A DNA stretch of 12,291 nt from Bacteroidota bacterium (GTDB lineage: Bacteria > Bacteroidota > Bacteroidia > Chitinophagales > Chitinophagaceae): contig JAFAEW010000059.1 in the NCBI GenBank assembly GCA_023423835.1, positions 1 to 12,291 of the forward strand, written 5' to 3'. Positions 1-6,308 of this stretch are shown here, one piece after another; position 1 is the stretch's first letter, and each line of letters opens with the position of its first letter. Position numbers and translations under genes: made by a program. Under the pieces are notes generated by a model. It ran no database searches. It had not been told where the DNA came from and was given only the letters and a program-made list of their open reading frames with translations.

Positions 1-88
1 TCAATAACATTGCATCCTGAAAAAATTTGTGTCAATTGGTGAAACCGCAATTCTATACCAAAATCAAAATTCGTTTCAATCATATAAT

Positions 89-730
89 ATGAAAAAAATT
101 TCGCTGATATTCTTTTGCGTAGCGCTTTCTCTTGGTTTAAAGGCTCAAAGAACCGGGCTTTGGGTTGATGGTGGGGTAACTTTTTCTACCCAGGTACAAT
201 CTGTCAGGGGCGATGGTTCGAGAAGCTCAATTACGAGCCCTTATGCAGGCATTTTTATAAGAAACGAATATCCTACACTGCTCGGTTGGGAAGTTGGATT
301 AAATTTTACGGAAAAAGGCGCAAAGTTTCCCGACAGCGGATATGTGGTTAGATTGGGTTATGTGGGTTTGTATGCAGACGGATATTTGAATTTTCCGCTT
401 GTTCACAACAGCACTTTCTTTTTCGGTCCCGGAATTTATGTTGCAAATGCGATCAACGGAACCAAAAAGTACGATTCCGCAAAATCCAGTCTCGATTTTT
501 CTGATCAATGGAAAAGACTCGATGCAGGATTTGAGTTTAAAGCAGGATACACCTATAACAATCTCGTTACCTTCTCCGCAAAATATAATATTGGGCTGGT
601 GAGAAATTACACCTCAAAATATCCCGCTCTGAGAGATGAATACAATCGCGGTAAGAATTCATCCTTTTCAATTACAGCGGGCATTAGACTAGCGAAACTG
701 AGAGGCAGCAACACGTTGAAAAGATATTAG
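89..730 (+). CDS. Outer-membrane beta-barrel protein (PorT-like family)
   Basis: Probable small outer-membrane beta-barrel protein of the porin-like family common in Bacteroidota; the cargo or function of individual members is mostly unknown. From the ATG at 89 the protein has 213 residues. It opens with a signal peptide (Lys2-Lys3, a hydrophobic run, then LGLKAQ) with likely cleavage between Ala19 and Gln20. The rest alternates short amphipathic strands with Gly/Asn/Asp turns and is rich in aromatic residues, including GLNFTEKGAKF, FFGPGIYVA, GFEFKAGYTY and FSAKYNIGL, as expected of an eight-strand-type barrel. An in-frame ATG at 29 would add 20 polar residues before the signal peptide, so 89 is chosen. 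The gene is convergent with the minus-strand gene at 800-1099. The family call is fairly secure; a specific role cannot be given. Confidence 0.8.
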   Translation: MKKISLIFFCVALSLGLKAQRTGLWVDGGVTFSTQVQSVRGDGSRSSITSPYAGIFIRNEYPTLLGWEVGLNFTEKGAKFPDSGYVVRLGYVGLYADGYLNFPLVHNSTFFFGPGIYVANAINGTKKYDSAKSSLDFSDQWKRLDAGFEFKAGYTYNNLVTFSAKYNIGLVRNYTSKYPALRDEYNRGKNSSFSITAGIRLAKLRGSNTLKRY

Positions 731-746
731 CACTTATAGAGAAAGC

Positions 747-776
747 GAATTGGCAGCAAATAAAAGTTGCCAATTC
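747..776. terminator. Inverted repeat between convergent genes (stem-loop 1)
   Basis: GAATTGGCA (747-755) and TGCCAATTC (768-776) form a perfect 9-bp stem with a 12-base loop, 17 bases after the stop of the outer-membrane protein gene. There is no good T-tract on either side, so this is at best a weak or bidirectional terminator, or an mRNA 3'-end protecting hairpin. Confidence 0.4.
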
Positions 777-781
777 AACCA

Positions 782-817
782 TTTCTTCATGAGGGTTGTT
801 TAACTTTCATGAAGAAA
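782..817. terminator. Inverted repeat overlapping a CDS 3' end (stem-loop 2)
   Basis: TTTCTTCATGA (782-792) and TCATGAAGAAA (807-817) form a perfect 11-bp stem with a 14-base loop. The right arm lies inside the last codons of the minus-strand gene at 800-1099 and the loop contains its stop codon. It sits 5 bases from the first inverted repeat, so the convergent junction carries two consecutive hairpins. No long T-tract follows on either strand. Confidence 0.4.
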
Positions 818-1099
818 CCTGCTGTATTTTTCACGGTTGTTCTCAAAGGTTTGTTTCTGAACTTCCGTTAACTCAGCTTTCATGTTTTGTATCATTTCCT
901 GCCTTGCCGCCTTTATTTCCTCCCTTTCTCCTCCCCCGGCCTTTATGGCTTTTCTTTTTTCCTTGAATGCATGAAAGTAGGTTTGAATTTTATTAACCTG
1001 CTCAGGTGAAAGCATCAGATCATTGGTAAGCATACGTAAAAGATCGCCCATTTTTCCACCCTTGTCGGTGCCACCAAATAGTTTTCCAAAAACGCTCAT
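800..1099 (-). CDS. Small helical protein with two LTxxQ-like motifs
   Basis: I do not recognise a named family. The product is 99 residues, charged and Lys/Glu-rich, and predicted almost entirely helical after a Gly-rich start (GGTDKGGKMG, residues 9-18). Two short segments, LSPEQVNKI (30-38) and LTEVQKQTF (77-85), resemble the LTxxQ motifs of Spy/CpxP-like helical hairpin proteins. Those are periplasmic chaperones or sensors, whereas this protein has no signal peptide and should be cytoplasmic. The resemblance may be only structural. It lies 73 bases downstream of the secreted protein gene at 1173-2231 on the same strand and could be co-transcribed with it. The ATG at 1097-1099 is the only sensible start. 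Confidence 0.65.
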   Translation of the reverse strand: MSVFGKLFGGTDKGGKMGDLLRMLTNDLMLSPEQVNKIQTYFHAFKEKRKAIKAGGGEREEIKAARQEMIQNMKAELTEVQKQTFENNREKYSRFLHES

Positions 1100-1172
1100 A
1101 ATTTGTCTTTTTGAATGAATAATCTTAGTGAAAATACAAATTCATTTTGAAAAAAAATCAGCGCATTTTACT

Positions 1173-2231
1173 CTATTTTCCATCGTACTCAATAACAACT
1201 TTTGCATTTTTCTTTTCGTCGGAAGAAACGAACAGTTCGTACCTTTTTCCGCCCGTGGTAATCACCATAAGTGCGGTATTTGGAGGAATTGATCCGAGAT
1301 TATTTGCCACCATTACAAATTCATGATGGCCATCATCTTCAGCCGCATTTATATTCAGTGTGATGGGCGATTTGGTAAGGCCTTTTCTAAGAGCAATGAC
1401 CTTATTGTTGTGGTAAACGGTGATGGTATCGCCATCAATTTCGCCATTATCATACAATTGTATTTGTATTTGAGGAGAATTTGTGACGATGGTTCTAATA
1501 AGAGGATTTTCTCTTTTTCTGATCTCTTCCGGAACCGGTACCGGTTGACGAGGTGGATCCTTTACGATCAAATCCGGCTTGCCCGGAACGGAGGGTTCAT
1601 TATTAGAATCAATTTTCGGAAGGTTGGTTTCATCCTTTTTTTCTGTAATTTCTTCGGTTTTTGGCTGATCTTTCTTTGGTGCCGGTTTGGCATCAGGCAC
1701 CTTTGGTTTTGCCACGGGCGGATGAAAAACGGGCGGACGTTTCCGAACCAAAAAATCTTCCTTATGAAAGTCCGATTCGGTCACTTTTTCCAGATAGACA
1801 TAACCCGAACCGCAATCATTCTTATTGCTGATCAAAACGCTGCTGTAGGTTCCCGACAAGATTTCTTTCTTTCCTTCCCTGCGGTATTCAAGATAACAGG
1901 TCATCAGGCAGGGCGCAGAACCGGGACCAATCTTCAGTTCTACCAGCCGCGTTTCTTTAATGGTAATATTATGTTCTTTCGGATCATAGATTCCCTGCAG
2001 CGTTGCCTTTCCATAAAAATTAGAGGATTGATAGGTATAGGTTACGCCCTCCAGGCCTTTTTGTTTTCCCGGATTTTTCATCTGGTTGATCTGCACTTCG
2101 TACTTGTACTTTAGTTGCGCGAAAATGCCGTCTCCGGAATGAAAGCCACCCCTCCAGATGCCGGTGATATTCTGGGCAGTAAGTAAGGAGGAAAAAAGGA
2201 GGAAGGCCAAAAACAGGAAAGCAATTCTCAT
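1173..2231 (-). CDS. Secreted two-domain hypothetical protein with Pro/Lys-rich linker
   Basis: Exported protein of unknown function, 352 residues. A signal peptide (residues 1-19, ending LLTA) precedes Gln20. The N-terminal domain, about 20-155, begins ITGIWRGGF and is beta-rich with three cysteines (108, 112, 140); it may be lipocalin-like, but that is a guess. A low-complexity linker follows (about 163-245, rich in Pro, Lys and Glu with PKxPDxKPxPKK-type runs). The C-terminal domain, about 248-352, contains YDNGEIDGDTITVY (260-273) and NNLGSIPPNTALMV (310-323). I recognise this from memory as a recurring domain in secreted Bacteroidota proteins; its acidic DNGEIDGD loop could bind a cation. 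The protein probably acts in the periplasm or at the cell surface. No catalytic residues are evident. Confidence 0.75.
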   Translation of the reverse strand: MRIAFLFLAFLLFSSLLTAQNITGIWRGGFHSGDGIFAQLKYKYEVQINQMKNPGKQKGLEGVTYTYQSSNFYGKATLQGIYDPKEHNITIKETRLVELKIGPGSAPCLMTCYLEYRREGKKEILSGTYSSVLISNKNDCGSGYVYLEKVTESDFHKEDFLVRKRPPVFHPPVAKPKVPDAKPAPKKDQPKTEEITEKKDETNLPKIDSNNEPSVPGKPDLIVKDPPRQPVPVPEEIRKRENPLIRTIVTNSPQIQIQLYDNGEIDGDTITVYHNNKVIALRKGLTKSPITLNINAAEDDGHHEFVMVANNLGSIPPNTALMVITTGGKRYELFVSSDEKKNAKVVIEYDGK

Positions 2232-2235
2232 ATTA

Positions 2236-2243
2236 CAAATCTA
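2236..2243 (-). promoter_or_regulatory. TAGATTTG, possible -7 element
   Basis: On the minus strand TAGATTTG matches the Bacteroidota -7 consensus TAnnTTTG exactly, but it ends only 4 bases before the ATG of the secreted protein gene, and there is no TTG 17-23 bases upstream. If used, transcription would start at or next to the start codon and give a nearly leaderless mRNA. It could be a chance match. Confidence 0.25.
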
Positions 2244-2315
2244 TCTTTCCAACAGTGATTTACTTATAATGAAGCGTTAAGGTTTACAGATGGTTAGGGA
2301 TAAAACCTGGCCAAA

Positions 2316-2990
2316 TTATTCTTCGTCCTCTCCCGCTTCTTCGGATTTCTTTTTCTGCTTTCTCCGGTCGCGGTATTTGAAAATGGGAACTTTGCTTTCG
2401 GTTCCGTTCAGGATGCGGTTAATATTTTTCTGATGCGTTAAGATTACCAGCAACGCCACGGCAACCGAAAAAACGCGGTAAAGCGTAACGTCATCGTTGA
2501 AAATAAAAAGAATAAAAACTGCAAATGAAACGCCTGACAGAATTGAACTGAGCGAAACGAATCTCGTAAGATATAGCACCAATAAAAAAACGCCCACGCA
2601 ACAGATTGCAACTACGGGTTGAATGGCAACGATCATTCCGAATAAGGTTGCAACACCTTTTCCTCCTTTAAATCCTGCCCAGATAGGATAAATGTGTCCT
2701 AAGACAGCGGCCATTCCCAAACCGATCATCAGATTTGTACGATCCCACTCATCGTGCAGGTAATGAGATAGGAAAACGTAGAGGGAGGTTGCCGCCGCTC
2801 CCTTTAAAACATCAACCGCCATCACCAATGTTCCCCATTTTGGCCCCAACACCCGGTAAGTGTTGGTGGCTCCGGCATTGCCGCTTCCATAATCACGAAT
2901 GTCTATTCCGAAGAATTTTCTGCTCACCCAAACGGCAGTAGGAATGGAGCCGATCAGATAAGCTAAAACGATAAGTAATAATTCATTCAT
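2316..2990 (-). CDS. plsY: Glycerol-3-phosphate acyltransferase PlsY
   Basis: Integral membrane enzyme that transfers the acyl group from acyl-phosphate (made by PlsX) to the sn-1 position of glycerol-3-phosphate, giving lysophosphatidic acid at the inner membrane. The three conserved PlsY loops are visible: GSGNAGATNTYRVLG (35-49), GHIYPIWAGFKGGKGVA (98-114, with the Gly-Gly-Lys-Gly turn), and the THQKNINRILNGTE region (185-198). Hydrophobic segments alternate with these loops, as in the multi-helix fold. At 224 residues it is slightly longer than typical PlsY; the excess is a highly charged cytoplasmic tail (about 205-224, KQKKKSEEAGEDEE). The gene stands alone, divergent from the oxidoreductase gene at 3205 and 84 bases upstream of the secreted-protein gene on the same strand. 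Confidence 0.95.
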   Translation of the reverse strand: MNELLLIVLAYLIGSIPTAVWVSRKFFGIDIRDYGSGNAGATNTYRVLGPKWGTLVMAVDVLKGAAATSLYVFLSHYLHDEWDRTNLMIGLGMAAVLGHIYPIWAGFKGGKGVATLFGMIVAIQPVVAICCVGVFLLVLYLTRFVSLSSILSGVSFAVFILFIFNDDVTLYRVFSVAVALLVILTHQKNINRILNGTESKVPIFKYRDRRKQKKKSEEAGEDEE

Positions 2991-3016
2991 TGGGGATAAT
3001 CGTTAAAATAGGATAG

Positions 3017-3024
3017 CAAAGATA
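3017..3024 (-). promoter_or_regulatory. TATCTTTG, probable -7 element of plsY
   Basis: Exact match to TAnnTTTG on the minus strand, 26 bases upstream of the plsY ATG, implying a leader of about 20 bases. No TTG is found at the expected 17-23 base distance upstream, so only the -7 half is supported. Confidence 0.45.
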
Positions 3025-3074
3025 TTAAGATTGTTTAAATTATTGCCTTCTGACGAAACTAAATGCTCATAAAC

Positions 3075-3095
3075 CGCAAAAGCGATTTGCGATTT
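3075..3095. repeat. Short inverted repeat with overlapping tandem heptamer
   Basis: CGCAAA (3075-3080) and TTTGCG (3086-3091) form a 6-bp inverted repeat with a 5-base loop. Overlapping it is the tandem repeat GCGATTT-GCGATTT (3082-3088, 3089-3095), followed by an A/T-rich run. It lies in the 214-base divergent region between plsY and the oxidoreductase gene, where an operator would be plausible, but the repeat is short enough to arise by chance. Confidence 0.3.
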
Positions 3096-3204
3096 ATTTT
3101 ATAAATGCAGTGAAATTGAAAAAAATATTCACTAGCATCATCAGTTTTCTTAGATTCGGTATTACGAATAGAAAATCCGGACTGGAATTTTTAAACAAAA
3201 TATT

Positions 3205-4188
3205 ATGGTAAAAAAAACACGATGGGGAATTATGGGATGGGGAAAGATCGCAAAGAAGTTTGCTTCTGACCTGAGCCTGCTAAACGATGCAGAATTAATT
3301 GCAATAGCATCTTATACTCTGCCAAAGCAAGCATCGCCGGCGGATCTCTCAGTAAAATATATTCACCACACCTATGAGGACCTGGTGAAAAATAATGAGG
3401 TTGACGTGATTTACATCGCCACTCCACACGGAATGCACCATGAAAACGCGCTGCTTTGCCTGGAAAACGGCAAGGCAGTTTTATGTGAGAAGGCTTTCGC
3501 TCTCAATAGAAGGCAGGCAGAAGAAATGGTTGAAGCAGCTTCAAAAAATGAAGTTTTTTTGATGGAGGCGATGTGGACAAAATTTCTTCCACATTTTAAG
3601 GAACTAAAGCAGATAATCGACAGCGGAAAGATCGGGCAGCTAAAATATATGAGCACCCAATTTGGCTTTATTCCGGTTGCGCCCTTTGCCGATCGCATTT
3701 TTGACCCAAAGCTAGGCGGTGGATCCTTGCTCGATATCGGGGTTTACAACGTTTTTCTTACGCTCAATATGCTGGGAAAACCGGATTTGGTTCATTCTAT
3801 GGTTACCCGCGCGCCCACCGGTGTGGATGCGCAATGCGCAGCGAACTTTCAATATCAAAGTGGAGCCATTGCCCAACTTTATTCAACTTTCTCTGCCAAC
3901 CTTGCCACCGAAGCCCACATTTGCGGAGATCAGGGAAGGATAAAACTTTCGCACCGCTTTTATGCTCCGCAAACGACGATAGAATTTTATTCAGGAGGAA
4001 TGGAAACACGGGAGGAAATTCCATTTGAACAATTTCCGGGCTGGGGATATCAGCATGAAGCCCTGCATGTAGCAGAATGCCTTCGGAACGGATTAATTGA
4101 AAGCCCGGTTATGAGTTGGTCAGACACGCTTCTCCAAATGGAAATCATGGATACAATACGGCAGCAGGCAGGATACGAATTTGTGTGA
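3205..4188 (+). CDS. Gfo/Idh/MocA family NAD(P)-dependent oxidoreductase
   Basis: Probable soluble NAD(P)-dependent dehydrogenase acting on a sugar, inositol or diol hydroxyl group; 327 residues, normal for the family. The N-terminal Rossmann domain starts with the nucleotide-binding loop GIMGWGKIAKKFA (8-20). The catalytic Lys is in CEKAF (94-98), the counterpart of the usual EKP motif. EAMWTKFLPHF (121-131) and GGGSLLDIGVYN (171-182) match the signatures I know from dimeric dihydrodiol dehydrogenases and related family members, so that subgroup fits best, but the substrate cannot be read from sequence. The ATG at 3205 follows an A/T-rich leader and places the Rossmann loop at the usual distance from the N-terminus. 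It is a single-gene unit followed by tRNA-Pro. Confidence 0.88.
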   Translation: MVKKTRWGIMGWGKIAKKFASDLSLLNDAELIAIASYTLPKQASPADLSVKYIHHTYEDLVKNNEVDVIYIATPHGMHHENALLCLENGKAVLCEKAFALNRRQAEEMVEAASKNEVFLMEAMWTKFLPHFKELKQIIDSGKIGQLKYMSTQFGFIPVAPFADRIFDPKLGGGSLLDIGVYNVFLTLNMLGKPDLVHSMVTRAPTGVDAQCAANFQYQSGAIAQLYSTFSANLATEAHICGDQGRIKLSHRFYAPQTTIEFYSGGMETREEIPFEQFPGWGYQHEALHVAECLRNGLIESPVMSWSDTLLQMEIMDTIRQQAGYEFV

Positions 4189-4241
4189 GGTTGCGAAAGG
4201 TTTTTCACCCACTTTATCTGATTCAATAATTATCGGCTGCT

Positions 4242-4274
4242 TTTTCATATTTACTGAAAAACCATTTACATTTG
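4242..4274 (+). promoter_or_regulatory. Probable tRNA-Pro promoter
   Basis: TACATTTG at 4267-4274 matches TAnnTTTG exactly. A T-run (TTTT, 4242-4245) lies 21 bases upstream, where the -33 TTTG would be expected, but it lacks the G. The predicted transcription start near 4280 would give a leader of about 35 bases before the mature 5' end of tRNA-Pro. Confidence 0.5.
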
Positions 4275-4315
4275 CAGCCCACTTAACAGGAGGCAACTCT
4301 GATGAAGTAAATTTT

Positions 4316-4392
4316 CGGGTGGTGGCGCAGCCCGGTAGCGTATCTGCATGGGGTGCAGGGGGTCGCTGGTTCGAATCCAGTCCACCCGACCA
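4316..4392 (+). tRNA. tRNA-Pro (anticodon GGG), CCA encoded
   Basis: A complete 77-base cloverleaf can be folded. The acceptor is CGGGTGG (4316-4322) with CCACCCG (4382-4388), followed by discriminator A and an encoded CCA. The D-stem is GCGC/GCGT. The anticodon stem is TCTGC/GCAGG around the loop ATGGGGT (4348-4354), giving anticodon GGG at 4350-4352. The T-arm is GCTGG-TTCGAAT-CCAGT. It decodes CCC and CCU proline codons. The loop has A at position 32 and U at 38, a pairing I recall as characteristic of bacterial tRNA-Pro(GGG) and tRNA-Ala(GGC). It is followed immediately by a strong terminator. Confidence 0.97.
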
Positions 4393-4432
4393 AAGCCGCA
4401 TCAAAATATAATTTTTGATGTGGCTTTTTTTT
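4393..4432 (+). terminator. Strong intrinsic terminator of tRNA-Pro
   Basis: A 14-bp stem, with 4393-4406 pairing to 4413-4426, has one G-U wobble and a 6-base loop and runs directly into a T-tract (4425-4432). It begins on the base after the tRNA CCA end. It insulates the dihydroorotase-like operon from upstream transcription. Confidence 0.92.
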
Positions 4433-4492
4433 AGAACAGGTTGTCTTTCCCTGCTCAGACGTTTCAATACCGCGGGTTTTGGAAAATCGACC

Positions 4493-4500
4493 TATCTTAG
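4493..4500 (+). promoter_or_regulatory. TATCTTAG, possible -7 element of the glycosyltransferase operon
   Basis: One mismatch from TAnnTTTG, 18 bases before the start codon at 4519 and downstream of the tRNA terminator, where an operon promoter is needed. No convincing -33 TTG is seen at the right distance. Confidence 0.35.
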
Positions 4501-4518
4501 CAAAATTTACTTTCCTAC

Positions 4519-5784
4519 ATGAAAATTTTACTGAAAGAAGTTTCTGTTGCCGATCCCCGTTCTCCACACAATCAATCCACCAAAGACATCTTAATTGACG
4601 ATGGGATTATCGTGAGGATCGAAGAAGGTCTTAATGAGGCCGATGAGGTGATCGGATTTGAAAATGCAGTGGTTTCGCCCGGCTGGGTTGATACTTTTGC
4701 ACAGTTTGATGATCCGGGATTTGAGATGAAAGAAACCATCGACACCGGAGCCGCTGCAGCTCAGGCGGGGGGCTATACCCACGTTTTCATTTTGCCAAAT
4801 ACCAATCCACCGATTGATAATAAGACGATGGTGGAATATGTGCAGCAGAAATCCAAAAATCTGGCAATTCATGTTCTGCCATTGGGCGCGGCTTCAAAAA
4901 AGGTGGGAGGAGAAAGCCTGGCGGAAATGTACGACATGTATGACAGTGGCGCCGTTGCATTTTCTGATGGCAGCCGGCCGGTACAGTCCACAGGACTGAT
5001 GGTAAAAGCGCTTCAATACATTAAGGCTTTTAACGGCACTATGATTCAACTGCCGGTAGACAAAAGCCTTGCAGCCTTCGGGCTGGTAAACGAAGGCGTT
5101 TTTTCAACGAGGATGGGACTGCCCGGCATCCCTTCTATCGGTGAAGAACTGATGGTTGAAAGAGATATAAAACTTGCCAGGTATGCAGATTCGAAGCTTC
5201 ACATTACCGGACTCACTACTGCCCGCGCCCTGAAGGCCGTGGCTGAAGCGAAAGAGGAAGGACTTGCGGTTACCTGTTCCGTTACGCCTTATCATCTTTT
5301 TTTCTGCGATGAGGATTTGGGAGCCTACGATACAACGCTGAAGGTAGATCCGCCCTTACGAACAAAAAAAGATCGCGAAGCTTTAAGGGAAGGCGTTCGC
5401 CGCGGTTGGATCGACTGCATTGCCACCCATCATATTCCACAGGATTGGGACAGCAAGACCTGTGAGTTTGAATACGCAAAACCGGGAATGATTGGATTAC
5501 AGAGCTGCTATGCGGTGGTGCAAAGCATATTTCCGGATCTTTCTACACAGCAGATTGCGAAATTGTTCTCAACAAACGCAAGGGAAATTTTCGGATTGAA
5601 CAAAGCAGTCATACAGGAAGGCGAACCGGCTGATCTGACCATTTTTCAGCCCTGGAAAACCGAAAGGATCACCCGTGCAAATAATAAATGCAAGTCTTCT
5701 AACTCGCCATTTTTTGATATTGATCTAAAAGGAAAGGTGATCGGTATATTTGCAAAAGGAAAACTTAACCTAAATAATTACTAA
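4519..5784 (+). CDS. Dihydroorotase-like protein lacking catalytic metal ligands (pseudoenzyme)
   Basis: Full-length (421-residue) homologue of class I dihydroorotase (amidohydrolase superfamily), which normally cyclises carbamoyl-aspartate in pyrimidine synthesis. The family framework is clear: VVSPGWVD (51-58), DPGFEMKETIDTG (65-77), PNTNPPID (93-100), GAVAFSD (144-150), NEGVFSTRMGLPGIP (191-205), DPPLRTKKDREAL (277-289) and an EGEPADLT tail (367-374). By eye alignment every metal ligand is gone. The HxH after strand 1 is Phe60-Ala-Gln62, the following substrate Arg is Asp64, the bridging Asp is Gly151, the two later His are Leu178 and Gly231, and the catalytic Asp of DHAPH is His304. The reading frame is intact, so it is maintained rather than decaying. 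Pseudomonas PyrC' is a known inactive dihydroorotase that scaffolds aspartate transcarbamoylase, and a similar role is conceivable. It is the first gene of a four-gene operon and overlaps the next start by one base (TAATG). Confidence 0.88.
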   Translation: MKILLKEVSVADPRSPHNQSTKDILIDDGIIVRIEEGLNEADEVIGFENAVVSPGWVDTFAQFDDPGFEMKETIDTGAAAAQAGGYTHVFILPNTNPPIDNKTMVEYVQQKSKNLAIHVLPLGAASKKVGGESLAEMYDMYDSGAVAFSDGSRPVQSTGLMVKALQYIKAFNGTMIQLPVDKSLAAFGLVNEGVFSTRMGLPGIPSIGEELMVERDIKLARYADSKLHITGLTTARALKAVAEAKEEGLAVTCSVTPYHLFFCDEDLGAYDTTLKVDPPLRTKKDREALREGVRRGWIDCIATHHIPQDWDSKTCEFEYAKPGMIGLQSCYAVVQSIFPDLSTQQIAKLFSTNAREIFGLNKAVIQEGEPADLTIFQPWKTERITRANNKCKSSNSPFFDIDLKGKVIGIFAKGKLNLNNY

Positions 5785-6305
5785 TGGAAAAAAAGATTGT
5801 ACCCGCTTATGTTCCGGGCCTTTTACTGGCACTGGTAAATATTGTTATTTTTCTCGTTTACTATTTCTCGGGCAGAGCATTTGCCAAGGATTTTTTTGCC
5901 TACTTACCGATGCTCGTATTTTTAGCTTTCATCATCGGTTATGTAGTCAAATTTGCAAAAGATAATCATGCGAATGTCACCTTCGGCAAATGTTTCGCTT
6001 ATGGTTTTAAAATAGCAGCCTTTGCCGCCCTGATCTATTTTGTTTTCTGCCTCGTCTTTATTTTATTGTTTCCTGAATTGAAGGAACAATACATGCAGTT
6101 TATGCGGACAGAGATGGCAAACAATCCGCAAAACTTCTCCGACGAGCAGCTTGAGCAGGGACTTCAGATGGTAAGTAAATTCTTTATGGTTTCATTTTTA
6201 GGAGGAACGTTGTTCGGCAACCTGGTAATGGGTGTAATAGCTGCGTTAATTGGCGCCGCTGTTGCTAAAAAGAATCCGCAATCTCCGTTTTCTCCCCAAA
6301 CATAA
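5784..6305 (+). CDS. DUF4199 family membrane protein
   Basis: Four-helix inner-membrane protein of 173 residues. Hydrophobic segments lie at about 9-29, 36-57, 72-97 and 131-161, with FGKCFAYGFKIA (67-78) between helices 2 and 3 and a polar, Gln/Glu-rich loop (about 98-130). This layout and the FGK-x-F-x-x-GF motif are typical of DUF4199, a Bacteroidota family with no established function. The ATG overlaps the stop of the dihydroorotase-like gene (TAATG), suggesting translational coupling. The next gene, a membrane-anchored glycosyltransferase, starts 3 bases after its stop. The position suggests a role in envelope glycan or glycolipid handling, but that is inference from context. Confidence 0.8.
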   Translation: MEKKIVPAYVPGLLLALVNIVIFLVYYFSGRAFAKDFFAYLPMLVFLAFIIGYVVKFAKDNHANVTFGKCFAYGFKIAAFAALIYFVFCLVFILLFPELKEQYMQFMRTEMANNPQNFSDEQLEQGLQMVSKFFMVSFLGGTLFGNLVMGVIAALIGAAVAKKNPQSPFSPQT

Positions 6306-6308
6306 TTC

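Noticed and set aside
29..88. Upstream in-frame ATG giving a 233-residue outer-membrane protein
   Set aside because: It would put 20 polar residues in front of a textbook signal peptide that starts at the ATG at 89.
1323..2114. 263-codon open frame on the + strand
   Set aside because: It lies wholly antisense within the secreted two-domain protein gene. Its translation is rich in Phe, Ile and Arg with no domain, typical of a reverse-complement shadow.
4288..4310. AGGAGG followed by ATG-AAG-TAA just before tRNA-Pro, a possible tiny leader peptide
   Set aside because: A two-codon frame in the leader of a tRNA transcript has no plausible role, and Shine-Dalgarno sequences are seldom used in this phylum; treated as coincidence.
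4181..4411. Open frame crossing tRNA-Pro
   Set aside because: It runs through the complete tRNA and into its terminator stem; the frame is incidental.
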